A stretch of DNA of 64,000 bases, taken from contig NZ_JAJVCN010000001.1 in the NCBI RefSeq assembly GCF_021390435.2, positions 3,286,001 to 3,350,000 on the forward strand, written 5' to 3'. This document shows positions 51,334-60,568 of this stretch, in pieces; position 1 is the stretch's first letter, and each line of letters opens with the position of its first letter. The translations under genes and the position numbers were made by a program. The stretch comes from Kibdelosporangium philippinense (lineage in GTDB: Bacteria; Actinomycetota; Actinomycetes; Mycobacteriales; Pseudonocardiaceae). The notes under the pieces were generated by a model that was given only the letters and a program-made list of their open reading frames with translations, was not told where the DNA came from and ran no database searches.

Positions 51334-51809
51334 GGATTCTCCGGCTGACCGCCATCACTCTTGTCACTCTTTTCTTCTCTCTGCCCATCCTCTGGTTGTT
51401 CGCCGCCGCCTTCAAGACCAATATCCAAGTGACCGATCCGAGCGTCGGCCTGTTCTTCGACCCCACCCTCGCCAACTTCCAGGCGATCTTCAAGGACGGC
51501 GAGATCCTCAGATCCCTGCTCAACTCGGTGATCGTCGGCGTCGTGTCGACCGCACTCGCCGCGCCAGGAACGGCGACCGCGTGTCTGCTGGCCTTTGTGT
51601 CCAGTTGGAACAACTTCATGTTCGCGTTGATCTTTTCCAATGAGGACACCAAGACCGCGCCGGTCGCCTTGTTCAACTTCATTTCCTACGCGAGCACGGA
51701 CTGGGGCGGGTTGATGGCCGCGGCGACGTTGATGACGTTGCCGGTCGTGCTCGCCGCAATCCTCGGCCAGAAGTACATCGTCTCCGGTCTAACGAAAGGG
51801 ATATCTTGA
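51330..51809 (+). pseudogene. Sugar ABC transporter permease (MalG type) with large internal deletion
   Basis: A 159-codon in-frame gene beginning at the ATG at 51330 (4-bp overlap). The first 90 codons match the N-terminus of MalG-type permeases (LPILWLFAAAFKTN, DPTLANFQAIF, LLNSVIVGVVSTALAAPGTATA), then the sequence jumps to the C-terminal part ([28 protein letters not shown] ... [12 protein letters not shown]). About 110 residues are missing, including the EAA loop, so it cannot couple to an ATPase. The frame is preserved. The next gene's TTG start overlaps its stop (TTGA). Confidence 0.85.
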
Positions 51810-52999
51810 AGATCGTCGCCGCGACCGTGGTCGTGACAAGTCCCGGTCGCAACTTCGTCACCCTCAAGATCGAGACGGACGAGGGCGTGACCGGCCTTGG
51901 CGACGCCACCTTGAACGGGCGCGAACTGGCCGTGGCCAGCTACCTCACCGACCACGTGGTGCCACTGCTGATCGGCACGGATCCACACAGGATCGAGGAC
52001 ACCTGGCAGTCGCTCTATCGAGGCGCGTACTGGCGACGCGGACCAGTCACGATGGCGGCGATCGCCGCGGTTGACGTCGCACTCTGGGATATCAAAGCGA
52101 AAGCGGCCGGGTTGCCGCTGTACCAGTTGCTAGGCGGACAAAGCCGCGAACGCGTCCGGACGTACGGTCACGCACACGGAAGCGACATCCCCGAGCTGTT
52201 CGATTCGGTGCGCGCGATGCTGGCTCAGGGATACAAGTCCATCAGGATCCAAACTGGAATCCCCGGCCTGCGGAAGGTGTACGGCGTAAGGTCCACATTG
52301 GACCAGGCGGATCTGCCTGTGGTCGAGGACTGGGACACCGGCGCCTATCTGCGGCACGTGCCCAGGGTGTTCGAAGCAGTGCGCACCGAGTTCGGCCCGG
52401 AACTGCCGTTGCTGCACGACGTCCACCATCGCCTGACGCCAATCCAGGCCGCGCGCCTAGGCAAAGACCTTGAACCCTACGACCTGTACTGGCTGGAAGA
52501 CTGCACTCCGGCGGAGAACCAAGACGGGCTGCGCCTGGTCCGCAAGCACACCACAACCCCGCTGGCGATCGGCGAGGTCTTCAACACCGTGTTCGACTAC
52601 CAGACCCTGGTACAGGAACAGCTGATCGACTACGTCCGGTCCTCGGTCACGCATTTCGGCGGTGTCACACCGCTCCGCAAGCTTTTCGACTTCGCCGCGA
52701 TCCACCAGATCAAGAGCGCCATCCACGGCCCAGAGGACATCTCCCCCGTCGGCATGGCCGCCGGAATCCACCTGGACCTGGCGATCCACAACTTCGGAAT
52801 CCAGGAGTACGCCGGATACACCGAGCAGACCGACGAGGTTTTCCCGCACGCGTTCACCTTCAGCGACGGCTACCTACACCCGGGCGAGACGCCCGGAATC
52901 GGTGTCGAGCTGAACGAGGAACTGGCCGCCGCGCACCCGTACGCACAGGCATATCTGCCGGTGAATCGGCTGCACGACGGCACAGTTCACGACTGGTGA
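51806..52999 (+). CDS. manD: D-mannonate dehydratase (ManD, enolase superfamily)
   Basis: A 397-residue enolase-superfamily enzyme with the ManD features: early [26 protein letters not shown], catalytic and metal positions in [11 protein letters not shown] (about 208), [11 protein letters not shown] (236) and PLAIGEVFN (260), and [10 protein letters not shown] (311). Length fits ManD (about 400). It converts D-mannonate to 2-keto-3-deoxygluconate in hexuronate breakdown; some relatives accept gluconate. TTG start at 51806. It looks intact although its transporter genes are broken, and it converges on the YhgE-like gene with no gap. Confidence 0.9.
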   Translation: MKIVAATVVVTSPGRNFVTLKIETDEGVTGLGDATLNGRELAVASYLTDHVVPLLIGTDPHRIEDTWQSLYRGAYWRRGPVTMAAIAAVDVALWDIKAKAAGLPLYQLLGGQSRERVRTYGHAHGSDIPELFDSVRAMLAQGYKSIRIQTGIPGLRKVYGVRSTLDQADLPVVEDWDTGAYLRHVPRVFEAVRTEFGPELPLLHDVHHRLTPIQAARLGKDLEPYDLYWLEDCTPAENQDGLRLVRKHTTTPLAIGEVFNTVFDYQTLVQEQLIDYVRSSVTHFGGVTPLRKLFDFAAIHQIKSAIHGPEDISPVGMAAGIHLDLAIHNFGIQEYAGYTEQTDEVFPHAFTFSDGYLHPGETPGIGVELNEELAAAHPYAQAYLPVNRLHDGTVHDW

Positions 53000-54367
53000 T
53001 CAGTCGATCGGGAAAATCGACGCGCTCCCCGCGGCAGCCGCGCCCTCGCCGGACACGTCGGTGCGCGGCTGCCGATGCCCCACAGTGGATGGTGCATCCA
53101 GGACGAAGTCGAGCGAACTCGTGACCTGGTGTCCAACCGCGACTCGATCGGCAGCGGCCCGGTAGCGCGGCGAGATCACAATCACGGTCACGTACTGCGG
53201 TGACACGTCGGTCAGCGAGAACGTGTACGTCCCATTGTCCTTGATCCGCGTGATGCCGAGCTGCTTGCCCGCGTGGTCGGTCACGGTCACCGTGCCATCG
53301 GTAACCGGCCATCCGTTGCGGTCACGCACCTCGCCCATCAACACGCGTGCCTCGTGATGCCCTGGCTGTGGGTCCAATTTGGACAGCTCGGCATCGAGGT
53401 CTTCAGCCTCTGCGTCAGCCGTCTTGCGGTTGCGCCAACCCGCGAACACCAGCAAGCCGACGCCCAGCAAGAACCAGGCGAACAGGCCAAGCAGCGGACC
53501 CACGACGCCTTTGCCGTCGAAGTACAGGATTCCTCGCGCCGCGTCAATCGTCTGTCCAAGAGGCATGATCGGGTGCAGGGCACGGAAGAAGCCAGGAACC
53601 ATCTCCTTGGGAATGGCGCCACCGCTCGACGGGATGCTCATCAGCACGAACAAACCCATTGCCACGCCCGGGATGTACTGCCGCACAAGAGGCTCGAGGC
53701 CGAACGTGACCCACGAGGTCGCCTGAGTCAGCAGGAACAGCACGGGCAACAGCCACAGGTCGAACGGGATGACGTCCAGCGCCAAACCGGTCGCGAAGAC
53801 CACAATGGACGTCGCCGCTCCAAACCCAGCCAAGGTCAACAGCTTGCGTTTGCCTTGAATGGCCGTGGCCTGCAACAACATCATGACACCGATGTAGCCG
53901 ACGAGGTTGCACACCATTACGAGATAGAACAAACCGGTTCCGGTGCTGTCCCCTGGCGCGCCAGAAGCCAGGTCGACGACCGTCGGGTTCTGCGAAGCAA
54001 AAGTCGCCTGCAAGACCGGCAACAACGGCGCGCCATTCACCTTCGCCACGAACAGCGTGTGCGTGCCAGGGTCGTACGCGCCGACGACATCTCGATCAAG
54101 CACGGCTTGCCTCGCGGCCTGCTCGGAGCCAACGGCCGTGATGTCGAAAGCGCCGGGCGCACGCTGCTCAAGTGCCGTGGATAGGGAGCCCGCGGCCTGC
54201 TGGCCCACGACGGCGACCGGAACGTGATGCGGCGCGGGCGCGTGGAACGGAACCAGGTAGAAGACCATGAACCCGACCACGAAGAACGCCGGAAACCACA
54301 ACGCCTGGACCAGGGCCTTTCCCATACCCGGCGTCTTTGTTGCTGCCGCTGGCACCACTTCCGCCAT
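53000..54367 (-). CDS. YhgE/Pip-like ABC-2 membrane protein with C-terminal Ig-like domain
   Basis: A 455-residue membrane protein. One N-terminal helix (about 20-42), an extracytoplasmic domain, then five helices (about 170-355) in the pattern of YhgE/Pip or ABC-2-like proteins, and a C-terminal carboxypeptidase-regulatory-like beta domain (about 375-435; RVLMGEVRDRNGWPVTDGTVTVTD). Its role may be in secretion or export. ATG at 54367 has GAGG upstream. It is divergent from a TetR regulator, with a palindrome between, so is probably repressed by it. Confidence 0.82.
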   Translation of the reverse strand: MAEVVPAAATKTPGMGKALVQALWFPAFFVVGFMVFYLVPFHAPAPHHVPVAVVGQQAAGSLSTALEQRAPGAFDITAVGSEQAARQAVLDRDVVGAYDPGTHTLFVAKVNGAPLLPVLQATFASQNPTVVDLASGAPGDSTGTGLFYLVMVCNLVGYIGVMMLLQATAIQGKRKLLTLAGFGAATSIVVFATGLALDVIPFDLWLLPVLFLLTQATSWVTFGLEPLVRQYIPGVAMGLFVLMSIPSSGGAIPKEMVPGFFRALHPIMPLGQTIDAARGILYFDGKGVVGPLLGLFAWFLLGVGLLVFAGWRNRKTADAEAEDLDAELSKLDPQPGHHEARVLMGEVRDRNGWPVTDGTVTVTDHAGKQLGITRIKDNGTYTFSLTDVSPQYVTVIVISPRYRAAADRVAVGHQVTSSLDFVLDAPSTVGHRQPRTDVSGEGAAAAGSASIFPID

Positions 54368-54400
54368 AACGACCTCCTCTGCCGTCCTCCACCGTAGCCC

Positions 54401-54438
54401 GATCTTGCAGCACTGCAAGTTTGCAGTAGTGTAAGATC
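54401..54438. promoter_or_regulatory. Palindromic TetR operator between the YhgE-like and TetR genes
   Basis: A 38-bp imperfect palindrome with outer arms GATCTT and AAGATC, containing an inner perfect repeat CTTGCAG-CA-CTGCAAG (54404-54419). TAAGAT at its right edge is also the probable -10 of the leaderless TetR gene, so binding there would block both divergent promoters. Confidence 0.75.
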
Positions 54439-54444
54439 GAGCAC

Positions 54445-55065
54445 ATGGAGACGATGGGGCTGCGCGAGCGCAAGAAACTCGCCACCAGGCAGGCGCTGCA
54501 CGAAGCCGCGCTGAAGCTGATGCGCGCCGCGGGCCCCGACGCGGTGACGGTTGAGGAGATCTGCCGGGAGGCAGGCGTCTCCCCAAGGACGTTCTTCAAC
54601 TACTTCGAGACCAAGGAAGATGCCGTTTTCCTGCCGCGGCAAGGCATGGCCGCGCAGATCATCGAGTCGATCACGTCGTATCGGCGCGACGCGACGATGT
54701 TCGAAGCCGCCGCGCAGGCCGTGGGCGATGTGTTCCACACCGCGATGAACTCTGATGTCTGGCAGACCCAGCAGGCCCTGCTCCAGGCGCATCCGCATCT
54801 CATGATCACGGGCCTGCGGCTGGGCAAGGACCTGGAACGCGCCGTCGCCGCCGGTATCGCCAAGCGAACGGGACTGCCGGAGACCGATATCCGGGTCCGG
54901 ACGGTCGCGTCCGCCTCGATCGCGGGCTCCCGGCTCGTGATCGAGAGCCTGCGTGACGACCCCACGGCCGACGTGAACGACCTGTTCGAGCAGGTCTTCA
55001 CGGCACTCGCGACCCTAGGTGACCGCGACGTCGACCGCTGGCACATTGGCGCAGCTGCTGACTGA
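54445..55065 (+). CDS. TetR-family transcriptional regulator
   Basis: A 206-residue regulator: N-terminal helix-turn-helix (ERKKLATRQALHEAALKLMRAAGPDAVTVEEICREAGVSPRTFFNYF, residues 6-52) and an alpha-helical ligand domain. TAAGAT lies 7 nt before the ATG, so it is probably leaderless. It most likely represses itself and the divergent YhgE-like gene; the ligand is unknown. Its end overlaps the convergent MocR gene by 51 bp. Confidence 0.92.
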   Translation: METMGLRERKKLATRQALHEAALKLMRAAGPDAVTVEEICREAGVSPRTFFNYFETKEDAVFLPRQGMAAQIIESITSYRRDATMFEAAAQAVGDVFHTAMNSDVWQTQQALLQAHPHLMITGLRLGKDLERAVAAGIAKRTGLPETDIRVRTVASASIAGSRLVIESLRDDPTADVNDLFEQVFTALATLGDRDVDRWHIGAAAD

Positions 55066-56463
55066 GGCCACAGCGGCGCCCAACCGTCTGGCCGCCTCGA
55101 CGAGCTGGTCTGGCGGCAACGTGAAGGGCACCCGCAACCACCGTTCCAACCCGCCGTGCACGCCGAACCGCGACCCTGGCGCCAGTTGCACGCCATGATT
55201 GGCCGCCGACACCGCGATCCGTGTACTCATCGGGTTAGGCAGCCTGCACCACAACGACAGCCCGCCGTCCGGCAGGTTGAACGTCCAATCCGGACAGTGC
55301 TCGCCCAGCGCCTGAGCCAGCACGTCCCGCTGATGCCGGAAGTCCTCCCGGCGCCGCGCCAAAGGCTTGTCGGATTCCAGCAGTGACGCCAGCACGAGCT
55401 GCTCGAACGCCGGCGCGCCGAGGTCAACGGCGACCCGGGATGACAGCAGCCGGTCCAGCAGGTCGACCGACGCCCGGATCCAGCCCAACCGCAGCCCGCC
55501 CCAATGCGACTTCGCGGCCGAACCCATGGTCAGCGACAGGTCACCCGCGAACGCTGCCAGTGGTGGCGGCCCGCCGACCGGATCACCCTGATAGTCCAGT
55601 TCCACAAGGGACTCGTCGATCAGGACCGGAGTCCGTGTCCTGGCAAGCAATCCGCCGAGCCGCTCGCGTCCTTCGACGTCCAGCCGCAGCCCGGTCGGGT
55701 TCTGGAAGTCCACGACCAGATAGGCGAACCGCGGTGACGCCTGGCGCAGCGCGGCCTCGACCCCGGCGAAATCCCAGCCACTCACCGAATCCAACGCGAC
55801 CGGAACCGGCAACGCATGCGCGGCACGGACGGCGTCGAGCGCGTTAGGGTACGTCGGCTGCTCGACCAGGACCCGATCACCCGGACCGGCGAGCATCCGC
55901 AGGCACAGCACGAAAGCCGAGTACGCACCGCTGGTGATCATGACCTGCTCGGCAGTCGTCGGCAGGCCACGAGCCGTGTAGCGCTCCGCGATCCGCTCAC
56001 GCAGCAGCGGCAGACCGCCAGTGATGTACCCGTTGCCGCCGATGTACGCGGCCAGCTCGTGCGTCGCCGCGTCGACCGCCGCCGTCATCCCCGGCAGAGC
56101 TGGCGGAGCGGCTTTCGCCAGGTCAAACAAGGCGTCGGTGGTCGGCATCGTGGGTTGCTGCCGCCGCGCACCCGTGCCCGCGATCCACGACCCCGCACCT
56201 TGGCGGCTCGCGACGATGCCGTCTTCGCGCAGCTTGTCGAGGGCCGCACCGATCAGCGTCCGGCTCACCCCGAGCGACGCCGCCAACTCGCGTTCGGCAG
56301 GCAGCCGCGTCCCGATCGGCAACTGGCCGTCGCGGACGTAGAGCTCGATCGCCCCAGCGAGGTTGATCGAGCCTTGCCGGGCGCCCCGACGACGCCACTC
56401 GCCCAACAAGACAGCCAATCGCTCGCCCGAAATGCGGCTCCCGAGGGGGATGATGGCGGTCAT
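55015..56463 (-). CDS. MocR-family regulator (GntR HTH fused to aminotransferase-like domain)
   Basis: A 482-residue protein: GntR winged helix (INLAGAIELYVRDGQLPIGTRLPAERELAASLGVSRTLIGAALDKLREDGIV, about residues 33-84) followed by a fold-type I aminotransferase domain that binds PLP through the lysine in GSAAKSHWGGLRLG (about 330). ATG at 56463 has no Shine-Dalgarno, but GATAAT at 56476-56471 lies 7 nt before it, so it looks leaderless. It is divergent from a YczE gene, the classic MocR/YczE arrangement, and probably regulates it. Confidence 0.92.
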   Translation of the reverse strand: MTAIIPLGSRISGERLAVLLGEWRRRGARQGSINLAGAIELYVRDGQLPIGTRLPAERELAASLGVSRTLIGAALDKLREDGIVASRQGAGSWIAGTGARRQQPTMPTTDALFDLAKAAPPALPGMTAAVDAATHELAAYIGGNGYITGGLPLLRERIAERYTARGLPTTAEQVMITSGAYSAFVLCLRMLAGPGDRVLVEQPTYPNALDAVRAAHALPVPVALDSVSGWDFAGVEAALRQASPRFAYLVVDFQNPTGLRLDVEGRERLGGLLARTRTPVLIDESLVELDYQGDPVGGPPPLAAFAGDLSLTMGSAAKSHWGGLRLGWIRASVDLLDRLLSSRVAVDLGAPAFEQLVLASLLESDKPLARRREDFRHQRDVLAQALGEHCPDWTFNLPDGGLSLWCRLPNPMSTRIAVSAANHGVQLAPGSRFGVHGGLERWLRVPFTLPPDQLVEAARRLGAAVASVSSCANVPAVDVAVT

Positions 56464-56465
56464 AA

Positions 56466-56514
56466 GGCCAATTATCGCGTATTGGCTCTGGAATGCCAGA
56501 CCAGTTGTGCCAGA
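56466..56514. promoter_or_regulatory. Candidate MocR binding region
   Basis: Contains GCCAAT-N8-ATTGGC (56467-56486) and direct repeats TGCCAGA (56494-56500 and 56508-56514), 14 bp apart. MocR proteins typically bind two direct repeats. The region covers the MocR -10 and the start of the divergent YczE gene. Confidence 0.55.
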
Positions 56515-57163
56515 GACTGCGGAAGTGGCATCAGTCGATTTCAGTCCGCTCAGTCTCCGTCGCGCCCCTGTCCGCCGGTCCGCCCAGCTGCTCATCGGAC
56601 TCGTGCTCTATGGCGTGAGCACGGCAATCCTGTCCCGCTCCCTGCTCGGGCTGTTTCCGTGGGGCGTGCTGACGGATGGCCTGGTCAAGCGGACCGGGCT
56701 GACATTCGGCACGCTCACGGCCATCATCTCCGTGTTCGTCATGCTGCTCTGGATCCCGCTGCGACAACGGCCAGGGATCGGCACGATCGCCAATATCGTC
56801 GTCATCTCGATCGCGGTCGACCTGACCCGCGCCATCGTGCCTGACCAGCACATTCTTGGGTGGCAGATCGCGCTGATGATCGGCGGGATCGTCCTCAACG
56901 CCATCGCGACCGCGGTCTACGTCGGCCCCCGGCTCGGCCCCGGCCCCCGTGACGGCCTGATGACCGGCCTCGCCGCCCGCACAGGCCGGTCGATTCGCCT
57001 CGTGCGCACCGGCATCGAGCTCACGGTGCTCGGCGTGGGGTGGCTGCTCGGTGGCACGGTCGGTATTGGCACTGTCCTTTATGCGCTCGCGGTCGGCCCG
57101 CTCATGCACCTACTCCTGCCTTTTGTCACGTGGAAATCGGCGGAGGTGCCGCAACCCGTCTGA
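56507..57163 (+). CDS. YczE-family membrane protein
   Basis: A protein of about 218 residues with five membrane helices, matching the YczE/YitT-like family (LIGLVLYGVSTAILSRSLLGLFPWGVLTDG near 25-55, then LGPGPRDGLMTGLAARTG near 145). YczE proteins are transporters or structural membrane proteins of uncertain role, often next to MocR. Start is GTG 56507 or 56525; neither has a good ribosome site, and a longer frame would overlap the MocR gene. Confidence 0.82.
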   Translation: MPETAEVASVDFSPLSLRRAPVRRSAQLLIGLVLYGVSTAILSRSLLGLFPWGVLTDGLVKRTGLTFGTLTAIISVFVMLLWIPLRQRPGIGTIANIVVISIAVDLTRAIVPDQHILGWQIALMIGGIVLNAIATAVYVGPRLGPGPRDGLMTGLAARTGRSIRLVRTGIELTVLGVGWLLGGTVGIGTVLYALAVGPLMHLLLPFVTWKSAEVPQPV

Positions 57164-57240
57164 CACTGTGCAAGAAAATCACAAGCGCGGTCCACGAGAC
57201 TCACGTCGTTCTTCTACAGCGGGAAAACGGAGGGTCTCGG

Positions 57241-57564
57241 ATGCGCACACGCGCGCTCGCCATCATTACCAGCCTGGTTACCGCAGGTGCTGTGCTAATG
57301 CCAGGCACAGCGTCCGCCGAGCCGTGGCCGTCGAACTGCGATTGGGGCATCTCCGGCCTACGCACCACGAGCGCCAAGTGCAAGGCGGGCGGGGGCTACT
57401 ACCGTGCGGTCGCCAAGTGCACAAGCTCAAGCTATGCCTATGGCAGCTGGGAGCCGGCAGGCACCTATCCCGGGTTCTCACAAGCCACCTGCGGCAACAG
57501 CCCGATCGCCGCGAACATCGGACTTTGCCGGGTCCAGCCGTCAGGAAAGAACCCCTGTCCCTGA
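57241..57564 (+). CDS. Small secreted cysteine-rich protein
   Basis: A 107-residue protein with a signal peptide (MRTRALAIITSLVTAGAVLM, cleaved near TASA) and a mature part of about 80 residues with six cysteines, probably three disulfides (NCDWG, AKCKAGGGYYRAVAKC, TCG, LCR, PCP). GGAGGG precedes the ATG with 7 nt spacing. No family is recognised. It resembles small actinobacterial exported proteins of unknown role. Confidence 0.78.
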   Translation: MRTRALAIITSLVTAGAVLMPGTASAEPWPSNCDWGISGLRTTSAKCKAGGGYYRAVAKCTSSSYAYGSWEPAGTYPGFSQATCGNSPIAANIGLCRVQPSGKNPCP

Positions 57565-57632
57565 TCGACCTGCGGTGTCCACTGTGTACTCCTACGATCC
57601 ACCACGGTGATCATTCACGTGGGGAGTCGCTT

Positions 57633-58392
57633 GTGGACCGTCGGACACTCATCGGTGTCGCTGCGGGATCGGTCGTCGCGGCCACCGTCGTACCAGGGAT
57701 CGCGTCGGCCGGCACCGACTTCCCGCCGGTACCGGGCATGCTCGGTGACCGGCGGGCGAACGAGTTCTGGTACCGGTTCGACGAAGCGTCGACACAAGGT
57801 GCCGCCGACGAGACGGTGGCCGCGTACAACCAGATGCAGGAGTTCTTCGGCGGCGCGCCGAACTACCTGCCACTGTTCCTGAACAAGTGGCAGGAGCTCA
57901 GCAAACTACCGGACTACCCACAACTGGGCGGAGTTCGTGACGCCACTGCGGGCGCCGCTGACCTATCTCTCCCAGTTCCAACCGGGCCTGTTCGACCGCA
58001 TCCACCAGCCCCGATCCGCGGACTTCGTGCTGGCGTTCTCGTGGTTCGGCCAGGGCGTGCTCGACGACCCGCGGCGGGCGAACGCCACATCGGACATCGC
58101 TGCCGAGATCCACACCATGGACGGCAACCCGCCGAGGGCGTACCACGGCTGGTTCGCGTTCATGCGAGCCATGATCCTGCTCGGTATCGACGTGGACCGG
58201 TGGACGAGGATCGCGCCCGTGGTCGCGTTCGCGTGGGCCTTGCAATCCATCGCCAAGCCTCATCCGCGCGATCCGAATCCTGGCCTGCCCGCGGCCGTGG
58301 TCACTGAGCAGGCCGCGCGCTGGCTGCCACGGACCATCAAGCAACTGGACAAGGATTTCCAGTCAGCGCCCTACCCCCAGGGAATCGGCTAG
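57633..58392 (+). pseudogene. Tat-signal secreted protein interrupted by a frameshift
   Basis: The first frame starts at GTG 57633 (GGGGAG upstream) with a twin-arginine signal (VDRRTLIGVAAGSVVAATVV) and runs to about 57918. The second frame, reading HNWAEFVTPLRAPLTYLSQF and on to 58392, continues the same protein. The frames join at the CCC in ACTACCCACAACTG, where removing one C restores one product of about 250 residues. No named domain is recognised. It could be a real frameshift mutation or a one-base sequence error. Confidence 0.75.
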
Positions 58393-59456
58393 CAGAGCGC
58401 CTTGTCGATGACGTCCTTGGCAGCCTTTACCCCGGCCACCGGGTCGCCGAACGTTCCCGGCAAAGCTGTCTGTGCCATCGCGGCTGCCCGGCCGGTGTCG
58501 GTCGCGGCCGCGATCGTCATGTAGCCGTGAATGCCGCCGCCATGTCCCCACGCGACACCGCCGCAACTCAATTCCTGAGACACCAGACCGAGTCCATAGT
58601 GGACGCCAGGCTGGCCTGCGTCGACCGTCTCACGCATCTCGGCCAGCTGCGCAGGCGGTAGCAGGGTTGGCAGCTTTCGGTAGAAAGTGGCCAGATCGGC
58701 CGGAGTGGACACCATCTGCCCGGCTGCCCAGGCCCACGACGGGTCCATCTCGGTAATGTCGATCACCGGCGACTTCGGGTCGCGCTCGTCGGTCAGGTGG
58801 TAACCGCGCGGATGCTTGCCGCGCAAACCCAGCTCGCCTTCAGCGGGCCAATACGTGTCGCGCAAACCAAGGCGGTCGATGACCCGCGAGGTGATCTGCT
58901 CCTCGACCGGCCGCCCGGTCACCTGCTGCACAAGCAACCCGGCAACAATGTAGTTCGTGTTGGTGTACTGGAACTTCGCGCCAGGTTCGAACTGAGCTGG
59001 CTGTGCCAGCGCGATGTCGAGCAGGTCGTGTGGCCGCAGGTAGCGGTTACGGACCTCCCCAATCCGGTCAAGCCCGATGCTTTCCGTGTACTCCGGCAAA
59101 CCACTGGTGTGCTGCAACAATTGCCTTACAGTGATGCGCTTGTCCTTGACAGCAGGCACATACCGCTGCGCCGGGCCGTCAAGGGAAACCTTCCCCTCGG
59201 CGACCAGTTGCAGGATCACCACGGACACGAAAGCCTTGGCGTTACTCCCGATTCGGATATGCCCGTTCACCGGAACGTTCCTGCCCGCGACATAGGAGCG
59301 TAAGGTGCCATCGCGCTGAATCGCGGCCAACGCACCAGGCGCGTATCCCGAGTCAACGATCGGTTGCACGGGATTCCTGCCCGGTGCGGCAACCGCGAAG
59401 GACGCGGGAACCAGCAGTGCCACAGCCATCACAGCACCGACCAACGCACGTTTCAT
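58389..59456 (-). CDS. Secreted serine hydrolase, beta-lactamase class C fold (paralog A)
   Basis: A 355-residue exported enzyme with a signal peptide (to about 24). The catalytic motifs are S71-N-A-K74 (SxxK), Y164-T-N (YxN) and a HGGG in WGHGGGIHGY near 310. Relatives are D-alanyl-D-alanine carboxypeptidases or esterases. Its start is 1 base inside the stop of paralog B, so the two are co-transcribed duplicates. The stop overlaps the convergent frameshifted gene by 4 bp. Confidence 0.9.
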   Translation of the reverse strand: MKRALVGAVMAVALLVPASFAVAAPGRNPVQPIVDSGYAPGALAAIQRDGTLRSYVAGRNVPVNGHIRIGSNAKAFVSVVILQLVAEGKVSLDGPAQRYVPAVKDKRITVRQLLQHTSGLPEYTESIGLDRIGEVRNRYLRPHDLLDIALAQPAQFEPGAKFQYTNTNYIVAGLLVQQVTGRPVEEQITSRVIDRLGLRDTYWPAEGELGLRGKHPRGYHLTDERDPKSPVIDITEMDPSWAWAAGQMVSTPADLATFYRKLPTLLPPAQLAEMRETVDAGQPGVHYGLGLVSQELSCGGVAWGHGGGIHGYMTIAAATDTGRAAAMAQTALPGTFGDPVAGVKAAKDVIDKALC

Positions 59457-60568
59457 CACTTGTCCCCCTTGCAAAATGCCTTGTCCACAGTGGATACGAC
59501 GCCCGCGTGCGCACGATCGGCGTTCGCCGGGTCGAACGTGCCCGGCAGCGCAGTCACCACGATCGACACCCGACGACCGTCCTCGGTCGCACCACCACGA
59601 GTCTCGAAACCAGGGATATCGCCACCATGACCCCAATACACGCCCCCGCAACTGAGCGGGATACGAGCCAACCCAAGCCCATAGCCCGATCCCGGGAACA
59701 TGTCCGACGGAACCGTCTTCTGCATCTCAGACAACTGCGCGGCAGGCAGCAATCGGCCGTCCAGGAGCGCGGCGAAGAACGTCGAGAGGTCACGCGGCGT
59801 GGAGATCAGCTGCCCGGCGGCCCATCCCGCGGACGGATCCAACGAGGTCACGTCGATAACCGAGCCATCCTTGGCCAAGCCATATCCCTGTGGGTGCTGG
59901 CCACGGATGGTCTTGTCCCCCACACCCGGCCAGTACGTGTCCCGCAGGCCGATCTTGTCGATCACTCGCTTGGTGACCTGTTCGGCGACCGGGCGTCCGG
60001 TCACCCGCTCAATCACCATCCCGGCGAGAATGTAGTTGGTATTGCTGTACTCCCAGCGCTCCCCCGGCTGGAAATTCGCCGGATGCGCCAACGCGAGCTC
60101 GAGCAGCTGCCGTGGCTCGTAATAGCGGTTCCGGAACGCCTCGAAGTCCTCCAGCCCGATGTACGCGGTGTAGTTCGGCAACCCAGTGGTGTGCTGCAAC
60201 AGCTGACGCACGGTGATCTTGCGACCATCAATGCCGTCCCCGCGCACCAAACCCGGCAGATAGGTCTCGACAGGCGCGTCCAACGCGATCTTGCCCTCGG
60301 CCACCAGCTGCAGAATCACCACGGCAACGAATGTCTTGGTGTTGCTCGCCGCCCGGACCCTGCCGTTCACCGGCGGCTTCCCAGGTTGGCCGCGTCGTGC
60401 CACCCCAGCGGTGTACGAAGTGGACTGTGTGACCAGGACGGCACCAGGGAACTTCTCGTTCTTGACCAAGTGCTCCAGGTCATTCGGCGGTGCCGCCGAC
60501 GCGGTGGCCGCACCGGCCGCCACCCCGAAGGCCACGATCAGGCTCGCAAGCTTGATTGTCGTTTTCAC
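59456..60568 (-). CDS. Secreted serine hydrolase, beta-lactamase class C fold (paralog B)
   Basis: A 370-residue exported enzyme with a signal peptide (to about 25). Motifs: S75-N-T-K78 (SxxK), Y174-S-N (YxN), and HGG in YWGHGGDIPGF. It shares RQLLQHT, EPxxLLELALA and WAAGQ stretches with paralog A, showing tandem duplication. The GTG at 60568 is preferred over an ATG at 60589, because the signal peptide begins there. Likely acts on peptidoglycan or an ester in the cell wall. Confidence 0.9.
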   Translation of the reverse strand: MKTTIKLASLIVAFGVAAGAATASAAPPNDLEHLVKNEKFPGAVLVTQSTSYTAGVARRGQPGKPPVNGRVRAASNTKTFVAVVILQLVAEGKIALDAPVETYLPGLVRGDGIDGRKITVRQLLQHTTGLPNYTAYIGLEDFEAFRNRYYEPRQLLELALAHPANFQPGERWEYSNTNYILAGMVIERVTGRPVAEQVTKRVIDKIGLRDTYWPGVGDKTIRGQHPQGYGLAKDGSVIDVTSLDPSAGWAAGQLISTPRDLSTFFAALLDGRLLPAAQLSEMQKTVPSDMFPGSGYGLGLARIPLSCGGVYWGHGGDIPGFETRGGATEDGRRVSIVVTALPGTFDPANADRAHAGVVSTVDKAFCKGDK

